Part shown: positions 42,107-52,303 of the stretch, in pieces
Numbering within the stretch: the stretch's first letter is position 1
Layout: every line of letters starts with the position of its first letter
Assembly: GCF_024169515.1 (NCBI RefSeq)
Contig: NZ_JAMKCQ010000001.1
Coordinates: 1,302,001 to 1,366,000 of the forward strand
Direction of reading: 5' to 3'
Length of the DNA: 64,000 nt
Source of the DNA: Erwinia aphidicola
Lineage (GTDB): Bacteria > Pseudomonadota > Gammaproteobacteria > Enterobacterales > Enterobacteriaceae
The notes under the pieces: model-generated
Told to the model about the DNA's origin: nothing
Database searches by the model: none
Seen by the model: only the letters and a program-made list of their open reading frames with translations
Position numbers and translations under genes: made by a program

Positions 42107-42835
42107 ATGATGTCATCAGAACAAGCGTATCTGGAGCAGTACGATGCCTCACGCTATGCATCGCCGATTGTCACCGTGGACAGCGTGCTGTTTACCCTGT
42201 GGCAGGGGCAGCTGTGCGTGTTACTGGTACAACGTGCTAATCATCCGCAGCGCGGATGGTGGGGGCTACCGGGAGGGTTTATTGATATGCAGCAGGATGA
42301 ATCCACGCGCGACACGGCGCTGCGCAAACTGCGTGAGAAGACCACCGTCAATCCGCCGTGGCTGGAACAGCTGGCAACGTTTTCCGGCGCGCAACGTGAC
42401 CCGCGAGGCTGGAGTCTGACCACCGCGTGGTATGCCCTGATTGCCGCAGAAAACTGTCAGGCGGAAAGTGATGACGTCAGCGATGCCCAGTGGCAGCCGC
42501 TCGACGGTCTGTCTAAGCGCAGCGATATCGCTTTTGACCACCAGCAAATCATTGCTGAAGCGCTGCAGCGGCTGCGGCAGAAGACGCTCTATTCTCTGCT
42601 CCCGGTCTACTGCCTGCCCGCCGCCTTCACTCTGACCCAGTTGCAGGAAGTGACTGAGACGATACTGGACCGACCGGTGCAGCGTAAAAGCTTGATCCGC
42701 CGCTTTGAGGCTTCAGCGATGTTTGAAGAGACCGGCGACAGCGTTGCCACCGGCGCCCGCAAGGCAAAGCTGTATCGCCTGAAACCCGGCGCGGATATCC
42801 ATCATTTTTCACGTAACCTGATGAGTGACGATTAA
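42107..42835 (+). CDS. nrtR: Nudix-related transcriptional regulator NrtR of NAD metabolism
   Basis: A 242-residue protein with an N-terminal Nudix-like domain and a C-terminal winged helix (about 160-242, [20 protein letters not shown] ... [16 protein letters not shown]). The Nudix box is degenerate: R73-K-L-R-E-K-T-T-V81 has Lys at two positions normally Glu and Thr for Gly. This fits NrtR proteins that sense ADP-ribose without cleaving it. It is divergent from prs-nadV. The ATG pair at 42107/42110 follows AGGAA. Its stop overlaps the tauD stop on the other strand. Confidence 0.92.
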   Translation: MMSSEQAYLEQYDASRYASPIVTVDSVLFTLWQGQLCVLLVQRANHPQRGWWGLPGGFIDMQQDESTRDTALRKLREKTTVNPPWLEQLATFSGAQRDPRGWSLTTAWYALIAAENCQAESDDVSDAQWQPLDGLSKRSDIAFDHQQIIAEALQRLRQKTLYSLLPVYCLPAAFTLTQLQEVTETILDRPVQRKSLIRRFEASAMFEETGDSVATGARKAKLYRLKPGADIHHFSRNLMSDD

Positions 42836-43671
42836 AACGGCTTATCCCCGAGTATCGTCGCCCGGTGCATAATCCGCCGCGCGGGCAGATAATCCGCATT
42901 GGCGTAATGCTGCGTCACGCGGTTATCCCAGATCGCCACATCGCCCACCTGCCAGCGCCAGCGTACCTGGAATTCCGGCTTAGTGATGTGGGCAAACAGG
43001 AAGTTCAGCAGCGCCTCACTCTCCTTCTCTTTCAGTCCGACAATGCGCGTGGTGAAACCTTCGTTAACGAATAGCGCCTTTTTGCCGCTCACCGGATGGG
43101 TGCGGATAACCGGGTGCAGCAGCGGCGGATTCTTCGCTACCGCCTGCTGCCAGCGCTGATGCTCCTCTTCACTGCCGCGGTATTTATACTCCTGGAACGA
43201 TTTCTTGAAGTCATGCTCGGCCTGCAGGCCGCTCAGCAGCACTTTCAGCGGCTCCGACAGCGCGTCATAAGCCGCAATGCCGCTGGCCCACAGCGTGTCA
43301 CCGCCGCTTTCCGGCAGCTGCTTCGCCGCGAGGATCGCGCCCGCCGGCGGCGTTTCGATAAAGGTCACATCGGTGTGCCAGTTATCGTTATCCGGCGGGT
43401 TATCGTTATGGGTATCCAACACGATAACCTCTTCCACCCCCGGCGCATGCGGATACACCGGGTGGATATGCAGGTCGCCAAAGCGCGCGGCCAGCTGGCG
43501 CTGCTGCTGTGGGGTGAGCGGCTGATTGCGCAGGAACAGCACCTGATGACGGATCAACCCGTGATAAAGCTGCTCAAACTGCGCGTCGCTCAGCGGGCGG
43601 CTGAGGTCAAGCTCGCTCACCTCGGCGCCGATATACGGTCCCAGCGCCTGAATTTTTATACGTTCGTTCAT
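42832..43671 (-). CDS. tauD: taurine dioxygenase
   Basis: A 279-residue Fe(II)/2-oxoglutarate dioxygenase that hydroxylates taurine, releasing sulfite as sulfur source. The iron facial triad is intact at H99, D101 (NWHTDVTF) and H255 ([10 protein letters not shown]), with R in PARRIMHR for 2-oxoglutarate. It is the last gene of tauABCD and overlaps tauC by 4 bases. Its stop codon overlaps that of nrtR in the motif ATTAA. Confidence 0.97.
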   Translation of the reverse strand: MNERIKIQALGPYIGAEVSELDLSRPLSDAQFEQLYHGLIRHQVLFLRNQPLTPQQQRQLAARFGDLHIHPVYPHAPGVEEVIVLDTHNDNPPDNDNWHTDVTFIETPPAGAILAAKQLPESGGDTLWASGIAAYDALSEPLKVLLSGLQAEHDFKKSFQEYKYRGSEEEHQRWQQAVAKNPPLLHPVIRTHPVSGKKALFVNEGFTTRIVGLKEKESEALLNFLFAHITKPEFQVRWRWQVGDVAIWDNRVTQHYANADYLPARRIMHRATILGDKPF

Positions 43672-44495
43672 TGTTGTACTCCATGCCAGGGGGTTAAGCG
43701 GCGCTGTAAGGCGCGTAGCCCCAGCTCCAGCGCAAAGGCAATCAGGGCGATAACGCCAATGCCTGCCAATACCACGTCAGTCGCGAGAAATTCACCGGCC
43801 GACTGCACCATAAAACCCAGACCGCGCGTGGCGGCGATCAGCTCAGCGGCCACCAGCGTGGACCAGCCGACGCCCAGACCAATGCGCAAACCGGTCAGAA
43901 TTTCCGGCAGCGCGCCGGGCAGCACCACAAACCACAGCACCTGCCAGCGGCTGGCGCCGAGCGAGCGGGCGGCACGCAGCCGCACCTGCTGGGCACTTTT
44001 CACCCCCGCCAGCGCCGACATCGCCACCGGGGCAAAAATCGCCAGGTAGATCAGCAGAATTTTCGAGGTCTCGCCGATGCCAAACCAGATCACCATCAGC
44101 GGCAAATAGGCCAGCGGCGGCACCGGGCGGTAAAGCTCAATCAGCGGGTCGAGGATGCCGCGCACGGTATCATTCAGCCCCATAAAAATGCCGACCGGCA
44201 CGCCGATAATCACCGCCGCCGCCAGCGCAATCACGATGCGCGTCAGGCTGGCGGCCAGATGCTGCCACAGCGTGGCATCCATAAACCCGGCCGGGCTGGC
44301 GATGGTCAGCAGCTGGTGCAGCACCTGCTGCGGCGGCGGCAGAAACAGCGGCGCAATCAGTTTAAGCGCCGTCACGGCCCACCAGACGGCCAGCAGCACC
44401 AGCAGCGTACTGAGGCTGAGCGTCAGATGGCGCGACAGTGGCCAGCGCAGACGCAGTTTGCGCTGGCGGCTCTTCTCATTCACCAGGGAACTCAT
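43668..44495 (-). CDS. tauC: taurine ABC transporter permease
   Basis: A 275-residue inner-membrane permease with about six helices and the EAA-loop motif for the ATPase ([20 protein letters not shown]). It imports taurine with TauA and TauB during sulfate starvation. Overlaps tauB and tauD by 4 bases each. Confidence 0.96.
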   Translation of the reverse strand: MSSLVNEKSRQRKLRLRWPLSRHLTLSLSTLLVLLAVWWAVTALKLIAPLFLPPPQQVLHQLLTIASPAGFMDATLWQHLAASLTRIVIALAAAVIIGVPVGIFMGLNDTVRGILDPLIELYRPVPPLAYLPLMVIWFGIGETSKILLIYLAIFAPVAMSALAGVKSAQQVRLRAARSLGASRWQVLWFVVLPGALPEILTGLRIGLGVGWSTLVAAELIAATRGLGFMVQSAGEFLATDVVLAGIGVIALIAFALELGLRALQRRLTPWHGVQQ

Positions 44496-45259
44496 GCAAA
44501 CACCTCACGCTGCTGAAACACCCGGCTAAGCACATACTCGCGGCGTTCAATAAAGTCCGGGTCGGATTTTATCGCCCGGCAGGCTTCCCCGGCCGCATAG
44601 CGGCGGCCGAAGTCGAGCGCCAGCCGTTCGACGATGCGCCCCGGCCCCGGCGACAGCAGGATCAGTTCGCTGGCAAGAAACACCGCCTCTTCAATATCGT
44701 GGGTAATCAGCAGGATCTGTTTGCCGCTGTCGCGCCACAGCGTCAGCAGCAGCTCCTGCATCTGTTCACGGGTAAAGGCATCGAGCGCGCCGAAAGGCTC
44801 ATCAAGCAGCAGCAGGCGCGGATCGGCCGCCAGCGCACGCGCAATGCCGACGCGCTGACGCATGCCGCCGGAGAGCTGCCAGATAAAGCGTTTCCCGGCC
44901 CCCTCCAGCCCCACCTGCTTCAGCACGCGTCTGGCGACGGCGCGGCGCGCGTTTTTCTCCACGCCCGCCAGCTGCAGGCCAAACGCCACGTTATCCAGCA
45001 CGTTGCGCCACGGCAGCAGCCCTTCATGCTGGAACACCACGCCGCGATCCGCCCCCGGTCCATTCACCGGCCTGCCGTCCAGCGTGATGCTGCCGCTGTC
45101 CGCCGCAATAAACCCGGCAATCAGGTTGAGCAGCGTGGTTTTGCCACAGCCGGACGGACCTAAAACCACCACCAGCTCTCCGTTGCCAATCGACAGGTTG
45201 ATGTCCTCCAATGCCGGCTGGCCTGCATAGCTGGCGCGAAGATGAGAAACGGAAAGCAT
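44492..45259 (-). CDS. tauB: taurine ABC transporter ATPase
   Basis: A 255-residue ABC ATPase with Walker [10 protein letters not shown], signature [15 protein letters not shown], Walker [13 protein letters not shown] and the H-loop ITHDIEEAV. It belongs to the nitrate/sulfonate/taurine subfamily. It lies 10 bp after tauA and overlaps tauC by 4 bases. Confidence 0.97.
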   Translation of the reverse strand: MLSVSHLRASYAGQPALEDINLSIGNGELVVVLGPSGCGKTTLLNLIAGFIAADSGSITLDGRPVNGPGADRGVVFQHEGLLPWRNVLDNVAFGLQLAGVEKNARRAVARRVLKQVGLEGAGKRFIWQLSGGMRQRVGIARALAADPRLLLLDEPFGALDAFTREQMQELLLTLWRDSGKQILLITHDIEEAVFLASELILLSPGPGRIVERLALDFGRRYAAGEACRAIKSDPDFIERREYVLSRVFQQREVFA

Positions 45260-45269
45260 TGGCGATCTC

Positions 45270-46247
45270 CTACTGGGCGAGAGGTTTGATGAAACGGTCG
45301 GTCACATAGCTGCTGTAGTCGCTCTCAACGGCTGGCACTTTGCCCTGCTCTTTCAGGAACTGAGCGGTATCGACAATCGCCTTATTCACCGGACCGTTGA
45401 GCTGCTCGACCTGTTGTTTCGCGGTCAGATAAGTATTCCCTTCCACCAGCAACGGCACATCGGCCGTGGGCACACCGCTGAAACGCGACAGTTTGTTCAG
45501 GTTGTCTTCCTGCTTCAGCCACTGTTGCGGGTCATCGATATAGGCTTTTTGAGCATCCAGCGCGCTGCGGGCAAACGCCGTCACCACTTCCGGGTGCTGC
45601 TGCGCGAAGTCTTTACGTACTACCCAGACATCCAGCGTTGGCGATCCCCATTTCCCGACCTGTGCGGAATCGGTCAGCACCTTACCGGTTTTCTCCAGTT
45701 CGTTGACGGCCGGCGCCCAGACGTAGGCGCCGTCGATATCGCCACGCTGCCAGGCGGCAAGGATCGCCGGAGGCTGCAGGTTAATAATCTGTACCTGACC
45801 TGGCTTGATGCCCCAGTGCTTCAGCGAAGCCAGCAGGCTGTAATGGGTAGTGGAGATAAACGGCACCGCGATGCGTTTGCCGATCAGATCTTTCGGGCTC
45901 TTGATCTCTTTTTTCACCACCAGCGCTTCGGAATTCCCCAACTGAGAGGCCAGCAGGAACACTTCAATTGGCAGCTTCTGACTGGCGGCGACCGCCAGCG
46001 GGCTGGAGCCGATATTACCGATCTGCACATCGCCGGAAGCCAGTGCGCGTATCACGCTAGAGCCGCTGTCAAACTTGCGCCAGTCGGCTTTCGCCCCGCT
46101 CTCTTTCGCAAAGGTGTTGTCGGCCTGCGCGACTTTCGCCGGTTCCGCCGAGGTTTGATAAGCGATGGTGACATCCACCGCCTGTGCGCCGAGTGCCGTC
46201 AGCGACAGTGCTGCCGCCAGAAGTGAAAGTGTGAATTTTGCCGCCAT
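45270..46247 (-). CDS. tauA: taurine-binding periplasmic protein
   Basis: A 325-residue solute-binding protein with a signal peptide (about 1-23, ending GAQA) and the conserved mature start [20 protein letters not shown]. The ligand region [17 protein letters not shown] matches E. coli TauA. First gene of the operon, with GGAG 9 bases before the ATG. Confidence 0.97.
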   Translation of the reverse strand: MAAKFTLSLLAAALSLTALGAQAVDVTIAYQTSAEPAKVAQADNTFAKESGAKADWRKFDSGSSVIRALASGDVQIGNIGSSPLAVAASQKLPIEVFLLASQLGNSEALVVKKEIKSPKDLIGKRIAVPFISTTHYSLLASLKHWGIKPGQVQIINLQPPAILAAWQRGDIDGAYVWAPAVNELEKTGKVLTDSAQVGKWGSPTLDVWVVRKDFAQQHPEVVTAFARSALDAQKAYIDDPQQWLKQEDNLNKLSRFSGVPTADVPLLVEGNTYLTAKQQVEQLNGPVNKAIVDTAQFLKEQGKVPAVESDYSSYVTDRFIKPLAQ

Positions 46248-46410
46248 AGCCCGCTCCAGAGAGTATTGTTATTGGGTGTACCCCCCCTTTGTAACCGGGC
46301 GCGACTATCGTAATAAAGTAATTAAAAATTATCTTTTATAGCAAAAGCTGCTTAGGAGAAATTGCGGATTCGTTAGCTGAAAAATGGATTTAGGCAGGAT
46401 GTTAAGGCCG
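46248..46410 (-). promoter_or_regulatory. tau operon upstream region
   Basis: The region is AT-rich at 46310-46345 and is where Cbl and CysB would bind by analogy with E. coli tau; I cannot define the sites from sequence alone. A run of seven C (46281-46287) lies 34 bases before tauA in the predicted leader. AGCA-N5-TGCT (around 46341-46353) is a small inverted repeat. Confidence 0.4.
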
Positions 46411-46434
46411 GGCCGGGCATGCCGCGGCCCCTAC
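46411..46434. repeat. dispersed palindrome, type B
   Basis: Read on the minus strand: GTAGGGGCCGCGGCATGCCC then GGCC. It has the shared GTAGGGG start and GGCATGCC centre of the type B family but imperfect arms. It lies about 75 bp beyond the stop of the exporter gene. Confidence 0.65.
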
Positions 46435-46465
46435 GGCCGCCATATGCACAGGGGTCGCCATCTGT

Positions 46466-46489
46466 GTAGGGGCGAGGCACGCCTCGCCC
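46466..46489. repeat. dispersed palindrome, type B
   Basis: GTAGGGGCGAGGCACGCCTC then GCCC. Arms GGGCGAGGC/GCCTCGCCC are perfect except for register. It lies 17 bases beyond the exporter stop, next to the preceding copy in opposite orientation. Confidence 0.7.
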
Positions 46490-46506
46490 GCGGTTGATTG
46501 CGGAGG

Positions 46507-47109
46507 TCAGTGCCAAATCAGCAGCACGCACGCCGCCGTCAGCAACCCCATAAACACGTTGAAAATAGTCCAGGCGCGGCGGCTGCGCAGGATGCGGCCA
46601 ATCAGCGTGCCGAAGCCTAACCAGATCACCCCGGATACCAGATTCACCAGCGCCATGGCGAAGCTTATCGCAATCACTGAGCTTTTATAGGCTTCACCCG
46701 CCAGGCTAAAACTGGCGACCGCACCAAGCGCCATCAGCCAGGCCTTCGGGTTGATCAGCTGCAGCAGGCCGCCCTGCCAGAAGGGCATCGGCGTGGCCGG
46801 ACCCGCGCCGGTTTCCAGCTTCTCATACTCGGCGGTACCGATTTTCCATGCCAGCCACAGCAGATAGAGGCTGCCGGCAATTTTCAGGAACAGGTGCAGC
46901 GAGGGATAAAGCAGGATCAAACCGCCAACGCCAAAGGCCACCATCAGCAGCATCACCTGCATGCCGATCATGATACCGATTAGCAACATCAGGGAGCGCA
47001 GGAAACCAAAATTAGCACCTGAGGCGGTGAGTAACATATTATTAGGGCCTGGCGTGATAGCAGCGACCCAGAGAAAACCCAACATTGACAAAAACAGACT
47101 CAGTTCCAT
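46507..47109 (-). CDS. LysE/RhtB-family amino acid exporter
   Basis: A 200-residue inner-membrane protein with about six helices. The family signature is seen at the N-terminus (FLWVAAITPGPNNMLLTASGANFG) and in the middle (GGLLQLINPKAWLMALGAVASF). Relatives export lysine, homoserine, threonine, leucine or cysteine/O-acetylserine; the substrate cannot be told from sequence. Its place next to tau genes would suit a sulfur amino acid, but that is only a guess. The ATG at 47109 aligns with relatives; an upstream TTG (47136) is less likely. Confidence 0.88.
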   Translation of the reverse strand: MELSLFLSMLGFLWVAAITPGPNNMLLTASGANFGFLRSLMLLIGIMIGMQVMLLMVAFGVGGLILLYPSLHLFLKIAGSLYLLWLAWKIGTAEYEKLETGAGPATPMPFWQGGLLQLINPKAWLMALGAVASFSLAGEAYKSSVIAISFAMALVNLVSGVIWLGFGTLIGRILRSRRAWTIFNVFMGLLTAACVLLIWH

Positions 47110-47167
47110 AGAAAGGGTGCTCCTCACCCACGGCAAATAGACAACCCGACGAAGCTAACAGCGAGCC

Positions 47168-48184
47168 ATGGATCCTACAAGCTCTGACCACATGAATTTT
47201 AGTCACCTGACCGATACGGCTTTTCGCCCGCTGGCCGGTGGCAGCAATCCGCATCTGCAAACCATTCTGCCGCGTCTGGTGCGCCGCCGCATAACGCTAC
47301 AACCGCACTGGCAGCGGCTCACCCTGCCGGATACCGATTTTGTCGATCTGGCGTGGAGCGAAGACCCGGCGGGTGCCCGGCATAAACCGCGCGTGGTGCT
47401 GTTTCACGGTTTAGAGGGCAGCTTTAACAGCCCCTACGCGCACGGTCTGCTACAGGCGTGGAAGGATCGCGGCTGGCTCGGCGTGGTGATGCACTTTCGC
47501 GGCTGCAGCGGTGAACCAAACCGTCTCAACCGCATTTACCACTCGGGCGAGACGGAAGACGCCAGCTACTTTTTACAGTGGCTGCGCGACGAATGGGGCA
47601 ACGTCCCCACCGCGGCGGTGGGGGTCTCGCTCGGCGGCAATATGCTGGCCTGCCTGATGGGCAAACAGGGCGATGAGTGCCTGCTGGATGCGGGGGTCGT
47701 GGTCTCCGCACCGCTGATGCTGGAGCCGTGCAGCCTGCGGCTGGAGCAGGGTTTTTCCCGCGTCTACCAGCGCTATCTGCTGGGCCTGCTGAAACAGAAC
47801 GCCGCCCGCAAACTGCAGGCCTGGCCGGGCACGCTGCCGGTCGATCTGGCACAGCTGAAATCCCTGCGCCTGCTGCGCGACTTTGACGATGCGATCACCG
47901 CTCGCGCCCACGGCTTCAACGATGCCACCGACTACTACCGCCGCTGCAGCGCCATGCCGCTGTTACCCGGCGTGCGCAAACCGCTGCTGATTATTCACGC
48001 CAAAGACGACCCGTTTATGACCCCGGAAGTGATCCCCGATGCTGCCCTGCTGCCCTCCTGCGTGGAGTATCAGCTGACGCAGCACGGCGGGCACGTGGGA
48101 TTTGTAGGTGGAACGCTGCGTAAGCCACAAATGTGGCTGGAACAGCGCATTCCGCAATGGCTTTCAACCTGGCTGGACAACTGA
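47168..48184 (+). CDS. yheT: alpha/beta hydrolase YheT
   Basis: A 338-residue AB-hydrolase-4 family protein close to E. coli YheT. The nucleophile elbow is [10 protein letters not shown], the oxyanion region LFHGLEGS, the acid in HAKDDPF and the catalytic His in QHGGHVGF. The substrate is unknown. Start at 47168, or the in-frame ATG at 47192. Its stop shares an A with the yheU start. Confidence 0.94.
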   Translation: MDPTSSDHMNFSHLTDTAFRPLAGGSNPHLQTILPRLVRRRITLQPHWQRLTLPDTDFVDLAWSEDPAGARHKPRVVLFHGLEGSFNSPYAHGLLQAWKDRGWLGVVMHFRGCSGEPNRLNRIYHSGETEDASYFLQWLRDEWGNVPTAAVGVSLGGNMLACLMGKQGDECLLDAGVVVSAPLMLEPCSLRLEQGFSRVYQRYLLGLLKQNAARKLQAWPGTLPVDLAQLKSLRLLRDFDDAITARAHGFNDATDYYRRCSAMPLLPGVRKPLLIIHAKDDPFMTPEVIPDAALLPSCVEYQLTQHGGHVGFVGGTLRKPQMWLEQRIPQWLSTWLDN

Positions 48185-48417
48185 TGATTATTCCCTGGAA
48201 AGACCTGGATAGTGAAACCCTCGACAACCTGATCGAGTCTTTTGTGCTGCGCGAAGGTACCGACTATGGCGAGCATGAGCGCTCGCTGACGCAAAAAGTG
48301 GCCGACGTGCGCCGCCAGCTGACCAGCGGCGAGGTGGTGCTGGTGTGGTCCGAGCTGCATGAATCGGTCAATATCATGCCGCGCGGGCAGTTCCGCGCCG
48401 GTGCGGAAGAGCAGTAG
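48184..48417 (+). CDS. yheU: YheU family protein
   Basis: A 77-residue protein ([20 protein letters not shown], then [12 protein letters not shown] and [14 protein letters not shown]) equal to E. coli YheU apart from a short extension. It is of unknown function and probably translationally coupled to yheT through the overlapping stop/start TGATG. Confidence 0.95.
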   Translation: MIIPWKDLDSETLDNLIESFVLREGTDYGEHERSLTQKVADVRRQLTSGEVVLVWSELHESVNIMPRGQFRAGAEEQ

Positions 48418-48545
48418 CGCTGAAGCTGCAAATTGTGGCGGGGCGTTGCTTTTTTGGCATCAATACGCGGCGGAGATGACTTTTCCCGGCGAAACATGAT
48501 ACCTATGATCAGCTTGTCAGACCTTTCTTCAGGGAGTTGTACGCC

Positions 48546-49415
48546 ATGTCAGCCAAATTTCCGGTTATCGCCGTCACCGGTTCCAGCGGGGCGGGAACCA
48601 CCACCACCAGCCTGGCCTTCAGGAAGATCTTCCAGCAGCTTGACCTGCGCGCTGCCGAAGTTGAAGGCGACAGCTTCCACCGTTTTACCCGTCCGGAAAT
48701 GGACATGGCGATCCGCAAAGCGCGCGATATGGGCAAACACGTCAGCTATTTTGGCCCGGAGGCCAACGACTTTGGCCTGCTGGAGCAGACGTTTACCGAG
48801 TATGGCCTCAGCGGTACAGGTCAGTCGCGCAAGTATCTGCACACCTACGATGAAGCCGTGCCGTGGAACCAGGTTCCGGGCACCTTCACGCCCTGGCAGC
48901 CGCTGCCTGGCCCAACCGACGTGCTGTTCTATGAAGGATTGCACGGCGGCGTCGTCACTCCGCAGCACAACGTGGCGGATAAAGTGGACCTGCTGGTCGG
49001 CGTGGTGCCGATCGTCAACCTGGAGTGGATCCAGAAACTGGTGCGCGACACCGGCGAACGCGGCCACTCGCGCGAAGCGGTGATGGACTCGGTGGTACGC
49101 TCGATGGAGGACTACATAAACTTCATCACGCCGCAGTTCTCCCGCACCCATATTAACTTCCAGCGCGTGCCGACGGTGGATACCTCAAACCCGTTTGCCG
49201 CACGCGGCATCCCCTCGCTTGACGAGAGCTTTGTGGTGATCCACTTTCAGGGGCTGGAAGATATCGACTTCCCCTACCTGCTGAGCATGTTACAGGGGTC
49301 GTTTATCTCACACATTAAGACTCTGGTGGTGCCGGGCGGCAAAATGGGGCTGGCGATGGAGCTGATAATGGGGCCGCTGGTTAAACGTTTGATGGAAGGT
49401 AAAAAGATCGTTTGA
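48546..49415 (+). CDS. prkB: phosphoribulokinase-family protein PrkB
   Basis: A 289-residue P-loop kinase (VTGSSGAGTTTTSLAFRKIF) of the phosphoribulokinase/uridine kinase family. E. coli PrkB is nearly identical. The physiological substrate is uncertain because these bacteria have no Calvin cycle. The ATG at 48546 aligns with MSAK of E. coli. Confidence 0.94.
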   Translation: MSAKFPVIAVTGSSGAGTTTTSLAFRKIFQQLDLRAAEVEGDSFHRFTRPEMDMAIRKARDMGKHVSYFGPEANDFGLLEQTFTEYGLSGTGQSRKYLHTYDEAVPWNQVPGTFTPWQPLPGPTDVLFYEGLHGGVVTPQHNVADKVDLLVGVVPIVNLEWIQKLVRDTGERGHSREAVMDSVVRSMEDYINFITPQFSRTHINFQRVPTVDTSNPFAARGIPSLDESFVVIHFQGLEDIDFPYLLSMLQGSFISHIKTLVVPGGKMGLAMELIMGPLVKRLMEGKKIV

Positions 49416-49431
49416 GCGGCCCCGGCAGGCG

Positions 49432-50604
49432 TTACTGCATTAATATCTGATGGATAAAGCCAACGTGCAGGCGCACGCCTATTGCCAGCACGTCCTCATC
49501 GAGGCGGAAGTGCGGGTTGTGCAGATTCCATATCGCCCCTTTTGCCTTATTACCGCTACCGACCCAGACAAAACAGCCCGGCACCACCTTCTGATACGCG
49601 GAAAAATCCTCACAGCCGAACATCGGATGCGGCAGGATTTTTAACGCCTCATCGCCCAGCGTGCCGACCACCGTATCGCGGGCAATGCGCGTGGCCTCCG
49701 GATGATTGACGCCAATGGCGTAGCCCGGCGTCCATTTCAGCGCAAAGCTTCCTCCGGCTGCGGCGGTGATGCCCTCGATCATTTTCTCCATCATCTGCGG
49801 GATTTCACTACGCGCACGGTTGCTTAGCGTGCGCAGCGTGCCGCGCAGGTGGGCGCTGTCGGGAATGACGTTATAGCCACCATCAGCGATAAAGCTCGCC
49901 ACGCTCAGCACCGCCCGATCGTTGGGATCCAGCCTGCGCGACACGATCTGCTGTAGCGCCTGTACCACGCCGGATGCCAGCACCACCGGGTCGACGCTCT
50001 CCTGCGGCAGCGCGGCATGTGAACCTTTCCCCTGAATCATCAGATCGAAATTATCGCTGGCGGCGCTGAAAACGCCTTCGGTCAGTCCGGCCGTCCCGGT
50101 GGGGAAATTCGGCATGACGTGCAGCCCGAAGATCTTATCAACGCCGTTGAGCACGCCGTGTTTGATCAGCTCCTGCGCGCCACCCGGCGGCACTTCTTCC
50201 GCGTGTTGGAAGATAAAGCGCACGGTGCCGCTTAGCTGCGCCTGCTGATGGCATAGCACCCAGGCCGCACCGAGCAGCATGGCGGTATGCGCATCGTGCC
50301 CGCAGGCGTGCATCACCCCGTTGTTTTGCGAGGTAAAGGGTTCATTGTTGAGTTCGGTGATCGGCAGCGCATCCATATCGGCACGCAGCGCGACGCATGG
50401 GCCGCTGCGCGCGCCCGGCAGTTCCGCCACCACGCTGGTTGGCGTTGGCCGTTTAATTTTTAACGGGCCAAACTTCGCCAGTTCAGCAGCGACATAATCT
50501 GCGGTGCCATGCTCATGGAATGAGAGTTCGGCATTGGCATGAATATGACGCCGCCACACCAGCACTTTGTCGGTGATTTCCTTGTTTAACGTTTCAGTGT
50601 TCAT
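49432..50604 (-). CDS. M20 family amidohydrolase
   Basis: A 390-residue M20D metallopeptidase-type amidohydrolase (hippurate/N-acyl amino acid/IAA-amino acid hydrolase group). The metal motif H99-ACGHDAHT is followed by the EE pair at 136-137 ([10 protein letters not shown]), and the C-terminal ligand segment is [11 protein letters not shown]. No signal peptide, so it is cytoplasmic. It overlaps the upstream MFS gene by 4 bases (ATGA), which links import of a substrate to its hydrolysis. Not part of the E. coli backbone at this site. Confidence 0.9.
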   Translation of the reverse strand: MNTETLNKEITDKVLVWRRHIHANAELSFHEHGTADYVAAELAKFGPLKIKRPTPTSVVAELPGARSGPCVALRADMDALPITELNNEPFTSQNNGVMHACGHDAHTAMLLGAAWVLCHQQAQLSGTVRFIFQHAEEVPPGGAQELIKHGVLNGVDKIFGLHVMPNFPTGTAGLTEGVFSAASDNFDLMIQGKGSHAALPQESVDPVVLASGVVQALQQIVSRRLDPNDRAVLSVASFIADGGYNVIPDSAHLRGTLRTLSNRARSEIPQMMEKMIEGITAAAGGSFALKWTPGYAIGVNHPEATRIARDTVVGTLGDEALKILPHPMFGCEDFSAYQKVVPGCFVWVGSGNKAKGAIWNLHNPHFRLDEDVLAIGVRLHVGFIHQILMQ

Positions 50605-51803
50605 GATAACTCCGGGTTTAAGGAAGAGAGGTAAGCACGCCGGCTGCCCGGCAGAAGAGCCAGTCCCGCCAGCAGTATCGCTATCATCAAAAACAGAAAG
50701 GCACCAAGGTAAGTGCCATGGCCAGCGGCCACTAAATAGCCCATCACAATCGGCCCGACGAAGCCGCCCAGTACTCCTCCGGCATTCAGTAAACCGATAA
50801 TCGAGCCGGTCACCGCGAGCGAAAAACGCTTCATCGGCAGCGTAAAGGTGGTGATAAAGGTGCCGATAAGGGCCGCATTGGTAATACAGAGGCCGATTGT
50901 GCTCATCAGCACGCTGGAGGAGAGGTAAATCATCAGCATCCCCGCCGCCGCAATCAGCGACGCCAGGCAGATTACCCAGGGTTCACGCCCGGCCAGATAA
51001 CGCCCCACCAGCCAGCCGCCAGCCACCGATGTCAGTGCGCTACCAACCCCGGAAATGCTCATCATCTGCCCGACGGCGGAGAGCGGCAGTCCGCGATGAG
51101 TGAGAAAGCTGGGCAGCCAGCTCACCAGGCCGTAAACCGGCACATTCAGCAGAAAGTTAGTGCAGAACAGCTGCCATAAAAGCGGCTGGCGTAGCGCACT
51201 GTGCAGGCCGACTTCGCCAGCTGGAATGAGGATCACCCGCGGCGAGCGCGGCAACAGCAGCACCATGCTCGCGGCTACCATCAGCACCAGCACGGCCAGG
51301 ATCATATAGGCGTGATGCCAGTTCATTTTATCCAGCGCCCATACCGCCAGCAGCGGCCCGATGGCCATCGCCAGCCCGGAGGAGGAGAGCAGCAGCGACT
51401 GGGCGAAGGTGCGGTGATGCAGCGCAAAATTGGCACTTACGGCTTTCGCGCTGGCGCTTGGATAACCCGAGTGGCCGATCCCCGCCATAAAACGAAAGCT
51501 CAGCAGCAGAGCAAAGGTGACACCGAGCCAGCCAAACAGCAGCGCACACAGCCCAAGCAACGACAGCGAGAGCACCAGCATGCGCCGGTAGCCTATGCGA
51601 TCGTTTAACCAGCCGGCGGGAAACTGAAACAGCGCATAAGCGAGGAAGAAGATGCCACCGATATATCCCACCTGCTGCGGCGCGAGATGGAACTCCTGGC
51701 GAAGGGGTAATAGCACAAAGCCCATCACTGTTTTATCCAGATAGACAAGGACATAGCCCATAAACAGCAGGCAGAGCATTAATGCATGCGAAGTCACTTT
51801 CAT
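50601..51803 (-). CDS. MFS transporter paired with the M20 amidohydrolase
   Basis: A 400-residue permease with about 12 membrane helices of the anion:cation symporter-like group ([38 protein letters not shown] after TM2). A second MFS-like loop ([12 protein letters not shown]) follows TM8. Substrate unknown; an N-acyl or amide-linked amino acid compound is a reasonable guess from the downstream hydrolase. Start ATG 51803 with CAGGA 7 bases upstream. Confidence 0.88.
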   Translation of the reverse strand: MKVTSHALMLCLLFMGYVLVYLDKTVMGFVLLPLRQEFHLAPQQVGYIGGIFFLAYALFQFPAGWLNDRIGYRRMLVLSLSLLGLCALLFGWLGVTFALLLSFRFMAGIGHSGYPSASAKAVSANFALHHRTFAQSLLLSSSGLAMAIGPLLAVWALDKMNWHHAYMILAVLVLMVAASMVLLLPRSPRVILIPAGEVGLHSALRQPLLWQLFCTNFLLNVPVYGLVSWLPSFLTHRGLPLSAVGQMMSISGVGSALTSVAGGWLVGRYLAGREPWVICLASLIAAAGMLMIYLSSSVLMSTIGLCITNAALIGTFITTFTLPMKRFSLAVTGSIIGLLNAGGVLGGFVGPIVMGYLVAAGHGTYLGAFLFLMIAILLAGLALLPGSRRAYLSSLNPELS

Positions 51804-52303
51804 AACGCGATCCTGTAATAAATCTGAAGAATCAATCTGTTAGATTTGAATTCCACAATCGGTTATAAATTGAACCATAGCAATTCATCCATCGTTGCAC
51901 TTAACATGCTGATAACATTTTTTTTACGCACACACCGGCATAAATTCTGAAAATTAATCTTTTATTTATGATTAATATCAATAATTTATTGGTATATTGC
52001 CGCATGCTGTTGCGCAGCCAGGTCCCCTTTCAGGACTTTTTCCCACTATGCTGAAGCGAGACAACAGAAGACAGTGCGTGCAAGCTGTGCTACAAACAAA
52101 GCTGTAATATTTCGTCGGCACTTCGATGCACGAGAAATACGGGACGACAAAACGAGCCAAGCTCTGATCAGAGGCCCGGAAAAATTTTCCTATGGGAACG
52201 CTTGAATATTTCTACGCCTGACAGGGAATACCCCCCTGTGCACCCTAAGCATTGCAAAATGACGGGTGACATTAGGCTCGATTACAACAGAGGATAATAG
52301 CGA
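51804..52303. promoter_or_regulatory. 500-bp control region between the MFS gene and crp
   Basis: No gene is seen. The left part (51804-52000) is AT-rich and contains AAATCT (51820-51825) and AGATTT (51842-51847), an inverted repeat 17-44 bp before the MFS start, and a near-palindrome TATCAATAA/TTATTGGTA around 51975-51996. The right part is the crp leader; only its last bases (AACAGAGGATAA at 52285-52296) clearly match E. coli. TAATAT near 52105 is a possible -10. I could not place CRP autoregulatory sites. Confidence 0.55.

Noticed and set aside
43096..44049. 317-codon open frame on the plus strand across tauD and tauC.
   Set aside because: It runs antisense through two genes with intact motifs and matches no protein family; low-complexity shadow composition.
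46507..51803. Genomic island with integrase or tRNA attachment site.
   Set aside because: No tRNA, integrase, transposase or long direct repeats were seen at either edge, and base composition resembles the neighbours.
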